A stretch of 64,000 nucleotides of DNA from Paralithodes platypus (Eukaryota; Arthropoda; Malacostraca; Decapoda; Lithodidae). Positions 54,701-64,000 of the stretch are shown piece after piece; within the stretch, counting starts at the first letter, position 1, and every line of letters begins with the position of its first letter. The notes beneath the pieces were generated by a model. It ran no database searches. It had not been told where the DNA came from and saw nothing but the letters and a program-made list of their open reading frames with translations. Made by a program: the position numbers and the translations under genes. The stretch lies in the NCBI GenBank assembly GCA_032716605.1, contig JAVRFV010002311.1:2825072-2889071 (forward strand), written 5' to 3'.

Positions 54701-55240
54701 ATACGTATTACAACCGTCTCTTCGTTATCCCTAGGTGGTGCTGGTGTCTCTTGCTTCATGTTTATACTTTTCAATGTTGCACTAATAGCCTAGTTGAACC
54801 CTTAAAATATGTAGAATCAAGTAATACAGTACAGTACTTGATAAATTCTCAGAAATTGTTTAGTGTTTCAGTACGGTACTAGATGAACACTCGGAAGATT
54901 TTGAATGTTGTTTTGCAATTACATATCGTTGATAAGAATTATCTGAAGATTATTTATATTGTAGTATGAGTAGTAGAAGCTCCAACTCTTCTGTAGGCTC
55001 ATAGAGAGGTACCGGTGTTGAATTATGTAAATTATTAAATTCTACAATATTAATGAGCACCTATGGTAGGTTGATTTTATAGTCTATAGAGTTTAATGGT
55101 TCCCTCAGAAATATTTTAATGTTTCTGTACTTGAAGATTTTGAATGTCGCTTAATCGTATTATAATTGCATGAAAGCTTCAATAGTAGGTATTAATATTG
55201 TAATACCAGTATGAGAAATTTAAGCTTTAAACCTCTGAAA
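54701..55240. other. AT-rich sequence upstream of the transporter exon
   Basis: No coding features. Two loosely similar blocks (GAAGATTTTGAATGT..TT near 54893 and near 55132) suggest an old duplication. Confidence 0.4.
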
Positions 55241-57330
55241 GTTGTTGTTGTTGTTGTTCCCTAAGCTGCCTGGCCGAACAGCCCCGAGTCCCTGAGAAAG
55301 GCCATGGCCACGATCGGGCTTTCCCACAGAGCTCTCATTGAGTATAGATTGTGTTGTTGGCGTAAGTGGTTGTGTGAAATGCAGTCTTCTATGATGTGTT
55401 TAACACCTTACGAGCGGCCTATGCGGTTTATTTATGTGTACCGCCCAGCGGGGTGTTTTTAGCCAAAATAGGGCTGTTTACGTGATCATTTTCATGCCTA
55501 AATAAGACCCAGAACGTAAAACAAGTATCTATCCCTGAAAGGGCATAAACAGAGCTTTCGAATGACACCATAACGATCCTTGTATGATGGATAGTTTTCT
55601 TGCAATAACCGTGCAACGCGAGTGCAAAAAGCAGGTAATTCGGTACTTTCGGTACATAATTGAGTATGTAGCGAGTGAGAGAGGGAGGAGGGAGCTGAGA
55701 TTTGTGTCAGTAGGTTCGCCGCGGTTGTCTGGAGCAGTCATACGCTCGCTAGTCTCCTGCCACCACTTGTCTCTCTCTCTCAGCCACATTACGTGCTGAA
55801 ATTGCCACTCGAGTTATGTCGAGCGCCGCCACATAGTCCAGCTTTATTAAATACGACTTAAGTGGTGAGCCGCTAATAAAGGGTTAATGGTATGGGGTGC
55901 TGTGTTACATCCCGGGCAGGCGTCGACAACGGAGTAATCCAGTCTCTTCTGATAGCTCAGGAGAGCTGGATGGTGTCCGCATCTCCGCCTGGCCAGGTGG
56001 ACTCTGTCCTCGCGAGGAAGGGAGGATTCGGAAGGATGGATTTCGGGAGGTCGTGCATGCAGCTGCGTGTTGTCTGTGAGTGAGTGGATGGATCGGCGAG
56101 AGATATGAGTATGGATGTGCTTCTGGAAGTTGGTTCGGGGTGGGCAGGGAGGGAGAGAGGACAATAATTGTGTGTGATACCGTGTGCTGGGTGTTGTTTT
56201 GATATTTCTTGGTGTCTGTGGGTGTGTTGCCATGTAGTTTAGTGGGTGGTCTTGGTTCGTGGAGGCTGCTGCCAGGAATTGAGTGCCTCTCATGTCCAGA
56301 TGGTCTTGACTTTGAGGATTTTGGTTTCTTGATGTAGGTGATCTGTGGGTGCAGCCTGTAATGATCTTCAGGGCTTTGTTTTGAATAGTCTGTAAGGTCT
56401 TTGATGTGTTTCGGCTAGGTTAGAAGCCCAGGCTGGGCTTGCGTTCCATCACTGATCTTATGTATTGTTTATATACTGTGGGGATACCGTAGTTTCTTTG
56501 TTGTGTCCAAATTTGTGTGAGCAAGTGACCTGAGGCGTTAAGTCTGGGTGTCAGTTTCTTTTTAATGTTGTGGTGTGCTGTTTGAATGTCATATGAGTAT
56601 CATATGTTACTCCTAGGATTTTGGGTGTGTGTGTATGTGTTAGGGGTGTGTTGTTTATGGTGAGTTGAGGGATGTATTCGTGTTCTCCTGTCCAGCTTGT
56701 GAGCAGGGTTGCGGTGGATTTGGCTGGGGCTAGATTAAGTCTGTTTGTAGTGCACCAGCCATGTAGTGTGTTGAAATAGGGTTGAAGGAGATCTGTTGCT
56801 CTTTTTGGGTCATGGTGTGTGCATGTGAGTGTTATGTCATCTACATAGGAAGCTAAGTTTATTTGGGGCGTATTGGGTGTAGTTATATCGTGCATGTACA
56901 GATTGAAGAGTGCGGGCGATAGGATGGATCCTAAGTGTGGAACTCCGTTTGGAAAGTTTCTGATTTTAGATGACTGACCGGCAAAAGATACGTGTGCACA
57001 TCTGCCTGCTAGGAAGTTGGCCAGCCACCTTTTTGTGTTGTTGTGCATGTTTGTGTTGTAGATTTTGTTTGTTAGGTTGTGGCGGGGGATGGCATCGAAG
57101 GCTTTACTAATGTCGAGTGTGGCTAATAGTGATCTGTGTGGTGGTCTAGCTGAGTTGATGCCGTCAAAAGCTCTTTGTGTAAGGTCTGTGAGAAGAGTGT
57201 TTGTGGAGTGCAGTGGCCTAAAGCCATGTTGTGTTGGAGCTAGGGGTAGGTCAGGTGTAATTAGTTGTAATACTAGGCATTCCATGACTTTGGAGGGGGA
57301 GCAAAGGAGTGTGATGGGGCGGTGCGAGTT
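55241..57330 (-). pseudogene. Jockey-like LINE, 5'-truncated, with (AAC)n tail; source family for the SINE tail
   Basis: The minus-strand RT frame starts near 57330 (PITLLCSPSKVMECLV) and has FRPLHSTNTLLTDLTQ, motif A TLDISKAFDAIPRHNL, motif B NGVPHLGSILSPALFNLYM and motif C YVDDITL. A frame change near 56555 leads to the C-terminal region. It ends in a zinc-knuckle-like segment, REDRVHLARRRCGHHPALLS followed by DACPGCNTAPHTI. Coding is interrupted at a TTAA by a MITE (55404-55883) and resumes in frame as HIIEDCISHNHLRQQHNLYS, ending ALWESPIVAMAFL...GLFGQAA-stop. The (GTT)6 at 55241-55258 is the 3' tail. The RT aspartates are present but the N-terminal half is missing. Confidence 0.85.
55404..55883. 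mobile_element. 480-bp TTAA-flanked MITE inside the LINE
   Basis: TTAA at 55400-55403 and 55884-55887. The ends are imperfect inverted repeats (CACCTTACGAGCGGC against CCCTTTATTAGCGGC). Dropping the element plus one TTAA joins the flanking LINE codons in one frame (HTIK then HIIEDC), which proves a clean insertion. Confidence 0.9.
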
Positions 57331-57764
57331 ACTAATACTGGTATGCTATGTGGGTAGTACCGGTAATGGCTAGTACAATCCCAATTTCCAACTCTCTCTC
57401 TCCACCCAAGAGGTAACTGAGGGGTGTCGGGAAGAGCTTCTGCGGTATACACTGGAGAGCCATGAGCTAGAATACTAATTGGTCACCCATTTATCATTGT
57501 ACACCACGCCTGGAGAGAGAGAGAAGGGGGGGGGGGGCTGACTTAAGGGGTCAGCGTTAGTTCTTTTGGGCTACTTAGGCCTATTCATTATTTCATTTTA
57601 TTTTGAGTTTCCTCGCTACACCTCCATCAAGCTTAGAAATACACCCCCTAGGGCCTAGACCCCCCTTCAAGATAAATTTGTACATTTTTGGTAGAATAAT
57701 TTCCCGGCCAAAGGCTGGTTTCTTTTAAAATAAATAAGGACTGGTTGTTATGGGTTTTTAGGGG
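57331..57764. other. Spacer with host-repeat fragment
   Basis: A GA/G run lies at 57510-57538. 57600-57690 is an inverted copy of the dispersed repeat at 37867 (CCCCCCTTCAAGATAAAT, TTTTGGTAGAAT). No gene. Confidence 0.6.
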
Positions 57765-57788
57765 CAGATATATATATATATATATACC

Positions 57789-57850
<62 letters not shown>

Positions 57851-57925
57851 TACATAATATAGTACCGTTAATATATAGTATATAATATTAATAGATATAT
57901 ATATATAATATATATATTACCACAC
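57765..57925. repeat. (TA)n microsatellite
   Basis: Nearly uninterrupted TA dinucleotides from 57768 to 57848, with an ACCGG interruption, then imperfect TA-rich sequence and a short CA run. Confidence 0.95.
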
Positions 57926-58366
57926 ACACACACTAACTACATACAGACTACGGCTAGTACTGTCTACTGATACTATCTATACGTACATAAACAGTTTCTG
58001 GTAGGCACTCCATGTTAGGCCCCACGCTTCCCCTCTGACAATTAAATTAAGTACTATTGTGATGTAGAGGACGACGGGGGGACCTAATACTGTTACTGTA
58101 CTCTCACACATGTACCGGTACATATTCACAGATCTGCACATTTACCACCACACACACACAGGAAACCAGAATGCAGATGTTATTTCTTCTCTCCTCTCTC
58201 TCTCTCTCTCTCTCTCGCTCTCTCTCTCTCGCTCTCTCTCTCTGTTATATTTATTTATATATTTTTGTAGAGCCTCCCCATAGCCATTATCCGAAGTTTC
58301 CCAATAACTGATAAGAGTTTGCACAGAGGGTGAGGCCTATATTGGTTTATCATTGGGTCTATCTAT
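57926..58366. other. Spacer with (TC)n microsatellite
   Basis: A TC run at about 58188-58243. Nothing else is recognised. Confidence 0.6.
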
Positions 58367-58460
58367 TTATCGCCCGACGCCTTACTCCCCTTACGAGGGT
58401 GGCCATACACAGAATGCACCCAAGCGGACCTATTCCCTGTGAGAGGGACAACCCGAGCCA
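58358..58460 (-). pseudogene. 3' terminal scrap of an RTE-like LINE
   Basis: The plus strand reads TCTATCTATTTATCGCCCGA followed by CGCCTTACTCCCC and a CGAGGGTGGCCA block. This parallels the 3' end of the copy at 43740 (TCTA repeat, ATTGCCTGACGCC, GATCCCC). About 100 bp is recognisable. Confidence 0.6.
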
Positions 58461-58672
58461 GTTTAGTGAAGGACATACGGTACAGGATTGACCACTCAAT
58501 TTAGGATCCGTCCGACTCCGAGGCCCTCTGTGAAAGTAATCATTGGGTGGACTATTATATTTCGGTATTCTTCTGCTGTGTGTATTCAGTCTCTCCTCCC
58601 CTGATAGAATGGTGGAGTAAATTGTATTGTGATATATATATTCTGAAGAGCAAACAAACAAAAACGTATGTA

Positions 58673-58885
58673 CAGTCGCGCTAATAAGTCATGTCTCAGC
58701 TGCCATTACGTTTGGCTTGCTCTGTGCTCTATTAATGTCTGTCAGATGTTGAATAGGGTGGGTAAGTGTAGGAACATGTTTGTATATTTAACTCGATATG
58801 AACAATTGAAGCTTAGATATTGCTGATACCAATTATGGATCAAAACATACTTGGTGCCCAGACATCACTTATTAGCGCGACTGTA
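58673..58885. mobile_element. 213-bp TA-flanked mariner-type MITE
   Basis: Terminal repeats CAGTCGCGCTAATAAGT (58673) and its exact inverse (ending 58885), extending to about 24 bp with one mismatch. TA lies at 58671-58672 and 58886-58887. Non-coding. Confidence 0.93.
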
Positions 58886-58887
58886 CA

Positions 58888-59139
58888 CTCGGATACCATA
58901 GTCTCTAGCCCACTCATAAGAATTTGTGGACCCCCTATGATCTTCTTTATGCAATTATACCTATTTGGATTTATTTTTGTATGAAACTTGCTTTTAAAAA
59001 ATTAGTGTATTTAGTTTTGTAGTTGATTTTATAGACAATTATATTCATAGATTGGTTTCCAGAGATATGCTTCCATAGTTAGATATAAGTGAAGTCTACG
59101 AATTTGTTTGAGTGTGCTAGAAACTATGGCATCTGAGTG
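58888..59139. mobile_element. 252-bp TA-flanked MITE abutting the previous one
   Basis: Begins CACTCGGATACCATAGTCTC and ends with the inverted GAAACTATGGCATCTGAGTG. About 40 bp of inverted repeat has a few mismatches. TA at 58886-58887 (shared with the neighbour) and 59140-59141. Confidence 0.9.
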
Positions 59140-59159
59140 TACCGTAACCATAGAGTCTT

Positions 59160-59340
59160 GTGGGGGTCATTTCTGAGAGTTGGGGAGCATTTGAAAGTCA
59201 TGCCTCTTATATAGCGATATTTGTCCATAGTTTTGGGCTGCAAATTGGACATTTCTAAGGGTTGGGCATCATGAATAAAGTCGTCTAATAGTAGCCAGAA
59301 TATAGTTCAAAGGACGTCACCGGAAGTGAATAGGTTAATA
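59160..59340. mobile_element. Right end of a TTAA MITE (remnant)
   Basis: TAGTAGCCAGAATAT...GGACGTCACCGGAAGTGAATAGG before TTAA (59335-59338) resembles the right end of the 216-bp MITE at 38008-38223. No matching left end was found, so the extent is approximate. Confidence 0.5.
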
Positions 59341-59478
59341 TTTTATAGTTTATACGGTATATTTGTTATCCTCTTGCCTCATTCCCCTATTTCATCCACT
59401 TTTATTTATTTCTCCATCCCTATATATGGTACGGTACCCCTATAATCGTGCCCTTTACACCAATTCGATCCCATTACT

Positions 59479-59479
<1 letters not shown>

Positions 59480-59539
<60 letters not shown>

Positions 59540-59559
59540 CTCTCTCTCTCTCTATCTCA

Positions 59560-59645
<86 letters not shown>

Positions 59646-59753
59646 CAGTTCCTTCCACTTTTCTCTTATTATCGGGTTTGCTGTCGCTACTAGAAGCAAC
59701 GTACTGACCACCTCGCTGGGATCGTAAGGTCTGTGTGGGCCAGTGTATTTGTT

Positions 59754-59825
<72 letters not shown>

Positions 59826-59832
59826 CACACAC

Positions 59833-59870
<38 letters not shown>

Positions 59871-60088
59871 AGCTTACAAGGGGAGGGGATATTGAAAAGT
59901 GGCGCGTGTTTTGTACAGTCAATGTTGTGTTATTTTGTTGGTAGGTTTGTGTGTGTGTGTGTGTGTGCGTGCCAGTGTGTATGTACTGTACGTGTGTGCA
60001 CTCGTGTAAGTTCCTGGCTGTTTTCCTACACGCTGATAGTGTTGTCAAGTGTGGCCAAGTTTGATGATGTTTGCTCTGGGTTAAGTTG

Positions 60089-60122
<34 letters not shown>

Positions 60123-60150
60123 TGTGTAATGGGGGGGGGGGGGGGTGTAG
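59480..60150. repeat. Cluster of (TC)n, (CA)n, (GT)n, (GA)n microsatellites and a G run
   Basis: TC 59479-59640 with short interruptions, TC then CA 59757-59873, GT 59948-59968, GA 60090-60122, and a G run 60130-60146. All open frames here are repeat artefacts. Confidence 0.95.
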
Positions 60151-60429
60151 GGTATGGTATGAGATTGGTAGCGTACCGTGTATACTGACTTACTTTATAA
60201 CATTTCACTACGGTACATTATTTCCCGCCATTGTCTTGTGTAAATATCTTCTACATCCCACTATACCTCGATTTTCGGGGCCTAAATTCATCTGCATATG
60301 CTTGGCCCCCTGATCAAAGCAAGTTGCCTCTCGCGCCCCAAAAACTACAATGGGTCTTACTATCCCACTAAATTACAAGCTTCTCAGTTTCGCTTTACAC
60401 ACACACACACACACACACAGCTTTATTTA

Positions 60430-60735
60430 GGTGTGTTCACGGAAAGGAATATATTGATCAAACAAATTTTGTTTGGCCAGCGTTGGGGAGGACGAGAGGA
60501 CATGACTATAAACTGTTGAGGAGGAGAGCTAGGAAGGATGTTAGGAAGTTTGGTTTTCCAGATAGAATGGTTGAGAAGTGGAATAAGTTACCAAACGACC
60601 TAGTGTGTGCACAAAGTATTCAAGCTTTTAAAGTAAATTACGATAAGTTAAAGGCTAACGGGACACTACGAGAGTAATCTCAATCCTGTAAAATACAATT
60701 AGGTAAATACAATTAGGTAAATACACACACACACA
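60430..60735 (+). pseudogene. 3' end of a CR1-like LINE
   Basis: The frame contains LLRRRARKDVRKFGFPDRMV and EKWNKLPNDLVCAQSIQAFK, the last conserved segment of CR1-type ORF2 (compare the WNALPQYVV block at 13495). It ends with a stop near 60676 and the 3' terminus CTGTAAAATACAATTAGGTAA (60688 onward), where ATTAGGTAAATAC is present twice before a CA run. Confidence 0.8.
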
Positions 60736-60745
60736 CACACACACA

Positions 60746-60960
60746 GCCCGTAGCCTAGTAGGTAGAGCTCTCGTCTCACACACGAGGGGTCGGGGGGTTC
60801 AATCCCCGGCCGGGCGGAGACAAATTGGGCTTGTCTCCTTTCATGTGTTAGCCTCAGTTCACCTAGCTGTAAATAGGTACCTGGAATAAGTGGACGACGT
60901 TGTGACGTCCCATCTGGGGTTGGCAAAAAATGGGACTACAAGGCGACGCCCATGTGGTAT
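60746..60960 (+). mobile_element. tRNA-derived SINE (valine-tRNA-like head)
   Basis: Box A TAGCCTAGTAGG (60751-60762) and box B GGTTCAATCCC are correctly spaced. A 5-bp acceptor stem pairs GCCCG with CGGGC, and an anticodon arm (CTCGT/ACGAG) encloses the loop CTCACAC, giving CAC as the apparent anticodon. The tRNA-like part spans about 60746-60816. Mismatches in the acceptor and T stems argue against a functional tRNA. A ~140-bp unrelated body follows; its 3' limit is uncertain. Confidence 0.75.
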
Positions 60961-61300
60961 CAGTATGGTTCACCTTACCAGCTGATGGCTAGCCTAAGCC
61001 GTAGCGGGCGAGACGGTACCTGTCTATAGCTGAGAATGGTACCATACAGATCCACCCTAAGCATTCGTTTACGAGTTGTCGCCAATTGGCTAAAGACAGA
61101 CTAAAAACAACATAACCACAGGTCATTCCAACAGTACACTTAAACACACTTACACATGCATTTCACGCAATACATTCCCAGGCACGTTAAGGATGGGCCC
61201 ACGATAATAATGAGGCTCTAGCTCGCACTTGCCTGGATTCCCCTTGACGAACGGCTACTGAGTAAACGTGAGTGATACCAACAGTCACTCTCTCAATCTT
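60961..61300. other. No recognisable feature
   Basis: Non-coding on both strands, with no clear repeats apart from the block noted at 61302. Confidence 0.4.
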
Positions 61301-61400
61301 GATCTGCATATCCTTGGCTTGATGATCAAAGCAAGTTGCCTCTCGTCCCCAAAAATTTATAAGGATCTTTGGAAAATATGGATATAGGCTAGGCTGGCTT

Positions 61401-61500
61401 NNNNNNNNNNNNNNNNNNNNNNNNNNNNNNNNNNNNNNNNNNNNNNNNNNNNNNNNNNNNNNNNNNNNNNNNNNNNNNNNNNNNNNNNNNNNNNNNNNNN
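61401..61500. other. Assembly gap of exactly 100 N
   Basis: A fixed-length run of 100 N, typical of a scaffolding join of unknown true length. Everything to the right is therefore a separate contig whose placement and orientation depend on scaffolding. Confidence 0.99.
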
Positions 61501-62646
61501 TTGGTTAGGTTAAGTGAGGTTTAAGGGAGGGGGTGGTGGGGGTGCGTATTAGAGAGGCCGGTTATGTTAAGGTTAGGTGAGGTAACTTAGTTGGGTTAGG
61601 TTAGGTTAGGTGAGGTTATAGTAGGCGTAGGTTAGTATGGCGGTTTAGGTGCAGTTTGAGGCGAGGTTAGGTTAGGTTTAGGGGACCGGTTATAAGGCGT
61701 AGCGAGGTTAGTTCGGTTATGTGAGGTCTTAGATGCGAAGGTTAGTGTTGGTGGTGATCGGTAATTAGAGCGAGGTTAGGTTAGTTATGGTGAGGTTTAG
61801 GCGGGTTGGTATAGGTTAGGGTAGGATAGGGCGAGGTTTAGGTACGGTTAGGTGAGGTTTTAGGCGAGGTTAGGATAGGTAAGGTGAGGTTTAGGCGAGT
61901 TAGGTTCGGTAGGTGAAGGTTTTAGGCGAGGTTATTAGGTTAGGTGAGGTTAGGCGAGGTTAGGCGAGGTTGAGGTTTTGGGTTAGGTTAGGTAGGTTAG
62001 GGTTAGGGAGGTTAGGTTAGGGAGGGGGGGTGTAGGGAGGGGGTGGGAGGGGGGGTGGGGGAAGGGGGGGGGGGGGGGGGGAACCAACGGAGCCCCCCCC
62101 CCCACCCCCCCCCTCCCCTCCCTCCCCGTACCCCTACCCCCTCCCTCCCCTCCCCTCCTCTCCTCCCTTCCCCCCACCCCCCCCCCCTCCCCCCCCCCTC
62201 CCACCCCCCCTCCTATCCCCCTCCCCCCTCTCCTCCCTCCCCCCCCTCCCCCCCCCCCCCCTCCCCTACCCGCCCTCCCCCCCTCCCTAAAAAACCTCGT
62301 CGTTTTAAACTTAAAAATACTCGGTCTAAAATGAATGAGTTTAAAATTCTAGGGTACTACCAATTACCGCGGCGAGGGAAAAATTGACTCCCATCGCGAG
62401 GCTTCTAGGTTGGTTCGCCCTCCAGCCCCGAAAAACCAAAAAAAATAGGGAAAAGGCGTAAATTAGTCGAAAGCAATGGGGTAGGGGTGGTAGGGGGGGA
62501 GGTGAGGTTAGGGAGGTTAGGTTAGGCGGTTCGAGGTTAGGTTAGGTGGGTTGAGGCGGGGGTGAGGTTAGGTAGGTGAGGTTAGGGGTTAGGTTAAAGT
62601 GGGGAGTGGGAGGGGTAGGGAGGTAGGGTGCGGGGGGGGTGGGGAC
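61501..62646 (+). repeat. Degenerate TTAGG-type repeat (G-strand on plus) with low-complexity C/G middle
   Basis: 61501-62035 and 62476-62646 consist of TTAGG, TGAGG, TTTAGG and CGAGG units with many irregular indels. 62036-62290 is G-rich and then C-rich low complexity. 62291-62470 is a short unique stretch. The repeat content is the reverse complement of the cleaner array to the right. Confidence 0.85.
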
Positions 62647-62647
62647 T

Positions 62648-64000
62648 CCCACCTACCAAACCTAACCTAACCTCCCCTAACACTAACCTCACCTCGCCTG
62701 AACCTAACCTAACCTAACCTAACCTAAACTAACCTCCGCCTAAACCTAAACACCGAACCTAACCTAACTCTCCTAAACTCTCCCTAACCGAACCTAACCT
62801 CGCCTACCCAACCTAACCTCACCTACCCTAAACCTACCTACCCTCGCCTAAACCTCACCTAACCTAACCTAACCTCGCCTAAACCTCACCTACCTAACCT
62901 AACCTCGCCTAAACCTCACCTAACCTAACCTAACCTCGCCTAAACCTCACCTAACCTAACCTAACCTCGCCTAAACCTCACCTAACCTAACCTCACCTAA
63001 ACCTCACCTAACCTAACCTAACCTAAACCTCACCTAACCTAACCTAACCTCACCTAAAACTCACCTAACCTAACCTAACCTCGCCTAAACCTCACCTAAC
63101 CTAACCTAACCTCGCCTAAACCTCACCTAACCTAACCTAACCTCGCCTAAACCTCACCTAACCTAACCTAACTCGCCTAAACCTCACCTAACCTCGCCTA
63201 AACCTCACCTAACCTAACCTAACCTCGCCTAAACCTCACCTAACCTAACCTAACCTCGCCTAAACCTCACCTAACCTAACCTAACCTCGCCTAAACCTCA
63301 CCTAACCTAACCTAACCTCGCCTAAACCTCACCTAACCTAACCTAACCTCGCCTAAACCTCACCTAACCTAACCTAACCTCGCCTAAACCTCACCTAACC
63401 TAACCTAACCTCGCCTAAACCTCACCTAACCTAACCTAACCTCGCCTAAACCTCACCTAACCTAACCTAACCTCGCCTAACCTCACCTAACCTAACCTAA
63501 CCTCGCCTAAACCTCACCTAACCTAACCTAACCTCGCCTAAACCTCACCTAACCTAACCTAACCTCGCCTAAACCTCACCTAACCTAACCTAACCTCGCC
63601 TAAACCTAACCTAACCTAACCTAACCTCGCCTAAACCTCACCTAACCTAACCTAACCTCGCCTAAACCTCACCTAACCTAACCTAACCTCGCCTAAACCT
63701 CACCTAACCTAACCTAACCTCGCCTAAACCTCACCTAACCTAACCTAACCTCGCCTAAACCTCACCTAACCTAACCTAACCTCGCCTAAACCTCACCTAA
63801 CCTAACCTAACCTCTCCTAAACCTCACCTAACCTAACCTAACCTCGCCTAAACCTCACCTAACCTAACCTAACCTCGCCTAAACCTCACCTAACCTAACC
63901 TAACCTAACCTAAACCTCACCTAACCTAACCTAACCTCGCCTAAACCTCACCTAACCTAACCTAACCTAACCTAACCTAACCTAACCTAACCTAACCTAA
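62648..64000 (-). repeat. TTAGG-type telomeric array (CCTAA on plus) with 31-bp higher-order unit
   Basis: From about 62830 the array settles into a 31-bp unit which, read on the minus strand, contains three TTAGG, one TGAGG, one TTTAGG and one CGAGG. More than 30 nearly identical units follow. The last ~50 bp (63952-64000) are pure CCTAA and run off the window. TTAGG is the ancestral arthropod telomere repeat. Confidence 0.95.

Larger units (their letters stand above)
60291..61365. repeat. Two copies of a ~62-bp block about 1 kb apart
   Basis: 60291-60352 and 61302-61365 share ATCTGCATAT.CTTGGC, GATCAAAGCAAGTTGCCTCT and CCCAAAAA. The identity of the family is unknown. The LINE end and SINE lie between the copies. 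Confidence 0.75.

Noticed and set aside
59363..60188. Long serine/leucine and histidine/threonine repeat frames on both strands
   Set aside because: Pure translation of TC, CA, GT and GA microsatellites.
60746..60816. Functional tRNA-Val gene
   Set aside because: Mismatches in the acceptor and T stems and the long non-tRNA body favour a SINE head.
61983..62387. Glycine- and proline-rich frames
   Set aside because: Low-complexity G and C runs within the telomere-type array next to an assembly gap.
62830..63990. CRISPR-like array of regular 31-bp repeats
   Set aside because: There are no unique spacers. The repeats are contiguous TTAGG variants in a eukaryotic sequence.

Overview
The window is eukaryotic and packed with transposable elements. 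It most likely comes from an arthropod, and a decapod crustacean is the best guess. The reasons are the TTAGG-type telomeric repeat at the right end and the mixture of CR1-like, RTE-like and Jockey-like LINEs, DIRS elements, piggyBac elements and a permuted Penelope-like element. No bacterial operons, rRNA genes, CRISPR arrays or functional tRNA genes were seen. The only host-type gene is a broken sugar-transporter (MFS) gene on the minus strand, with exons at 54065, 50763-50901 and 48575-49504.

Layout. 1-5280: two decayed CR1-like LINEs (+). 5748-7063: a pogo/Tigger-type element with long inverted ends and TA target duplications. 7066-10103: a Penelope-like element (-) whose GIY-YIG nuclease precedes the reverse transcriptase (Naiad-type order). 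It is joined to a minus-strand LINE (10104-14843), which is itself split by a 430-bp SINE-like copy and by a plus-strand LINE. 15656-16090: an RTE 3' end. 16100-20071: non-coding, diverged repeats and a second SINE-like copy. 20076-24620: a small TTAA element that contains a piggyBac element (-). 24869-28523: an RTE 3' end, then an old, decayed DIRS element (+).

28524-36943: a nearly complete DIRS-type tyrosine-recombinase retrotransposon (-) with gag, RT-RNaseH and recombinase frames, inverted terminal repeats, and an internal complementary region that copies the two outer ends exactly. It appears to sit inside the older DIRS, whose 3' end resumes at 36944-37550. 37551-43306: a duplicated host repeat carrying three TTAA elements, including a second full-length piggyBac (+). 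43601-48570: a nearly complete CR1-like LINE (-), interrupted by an RTE copy with a 12-bp target duplication, next to the transporter exons. 50090-54050: LINE pieces, a SINE-like copy and a hairpin-rich MITE inside the transporter introns. 55241-57330: a Jockey-like LINE (-) interrupted by a TTAA MITE. Its 3' end and (AAC)n tail match those of the SINE-like family. 57331-61400: microsatellites, small TA-flanked MITEs, a LINE 3' end and a tRNA-derived SINE. 61401-61500: a 100-N gap. 61501-64000: TTAGG-type arrays facing each other, first on the plus strand and then on the minus strand, with a 31-bp higher-order unit.

There is no cellular pathway to reconstruct. The interest lies in how the elements interact: nested insertions with readable target duplications, a LINE/SINE pair sharing a tail, two piggyBac copies with different lesions, and an unusually legible DIRS terminus. 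Many reading frames are broken by one- or two-base indels, some in homopolymers, so part of the damage may be assembly error.
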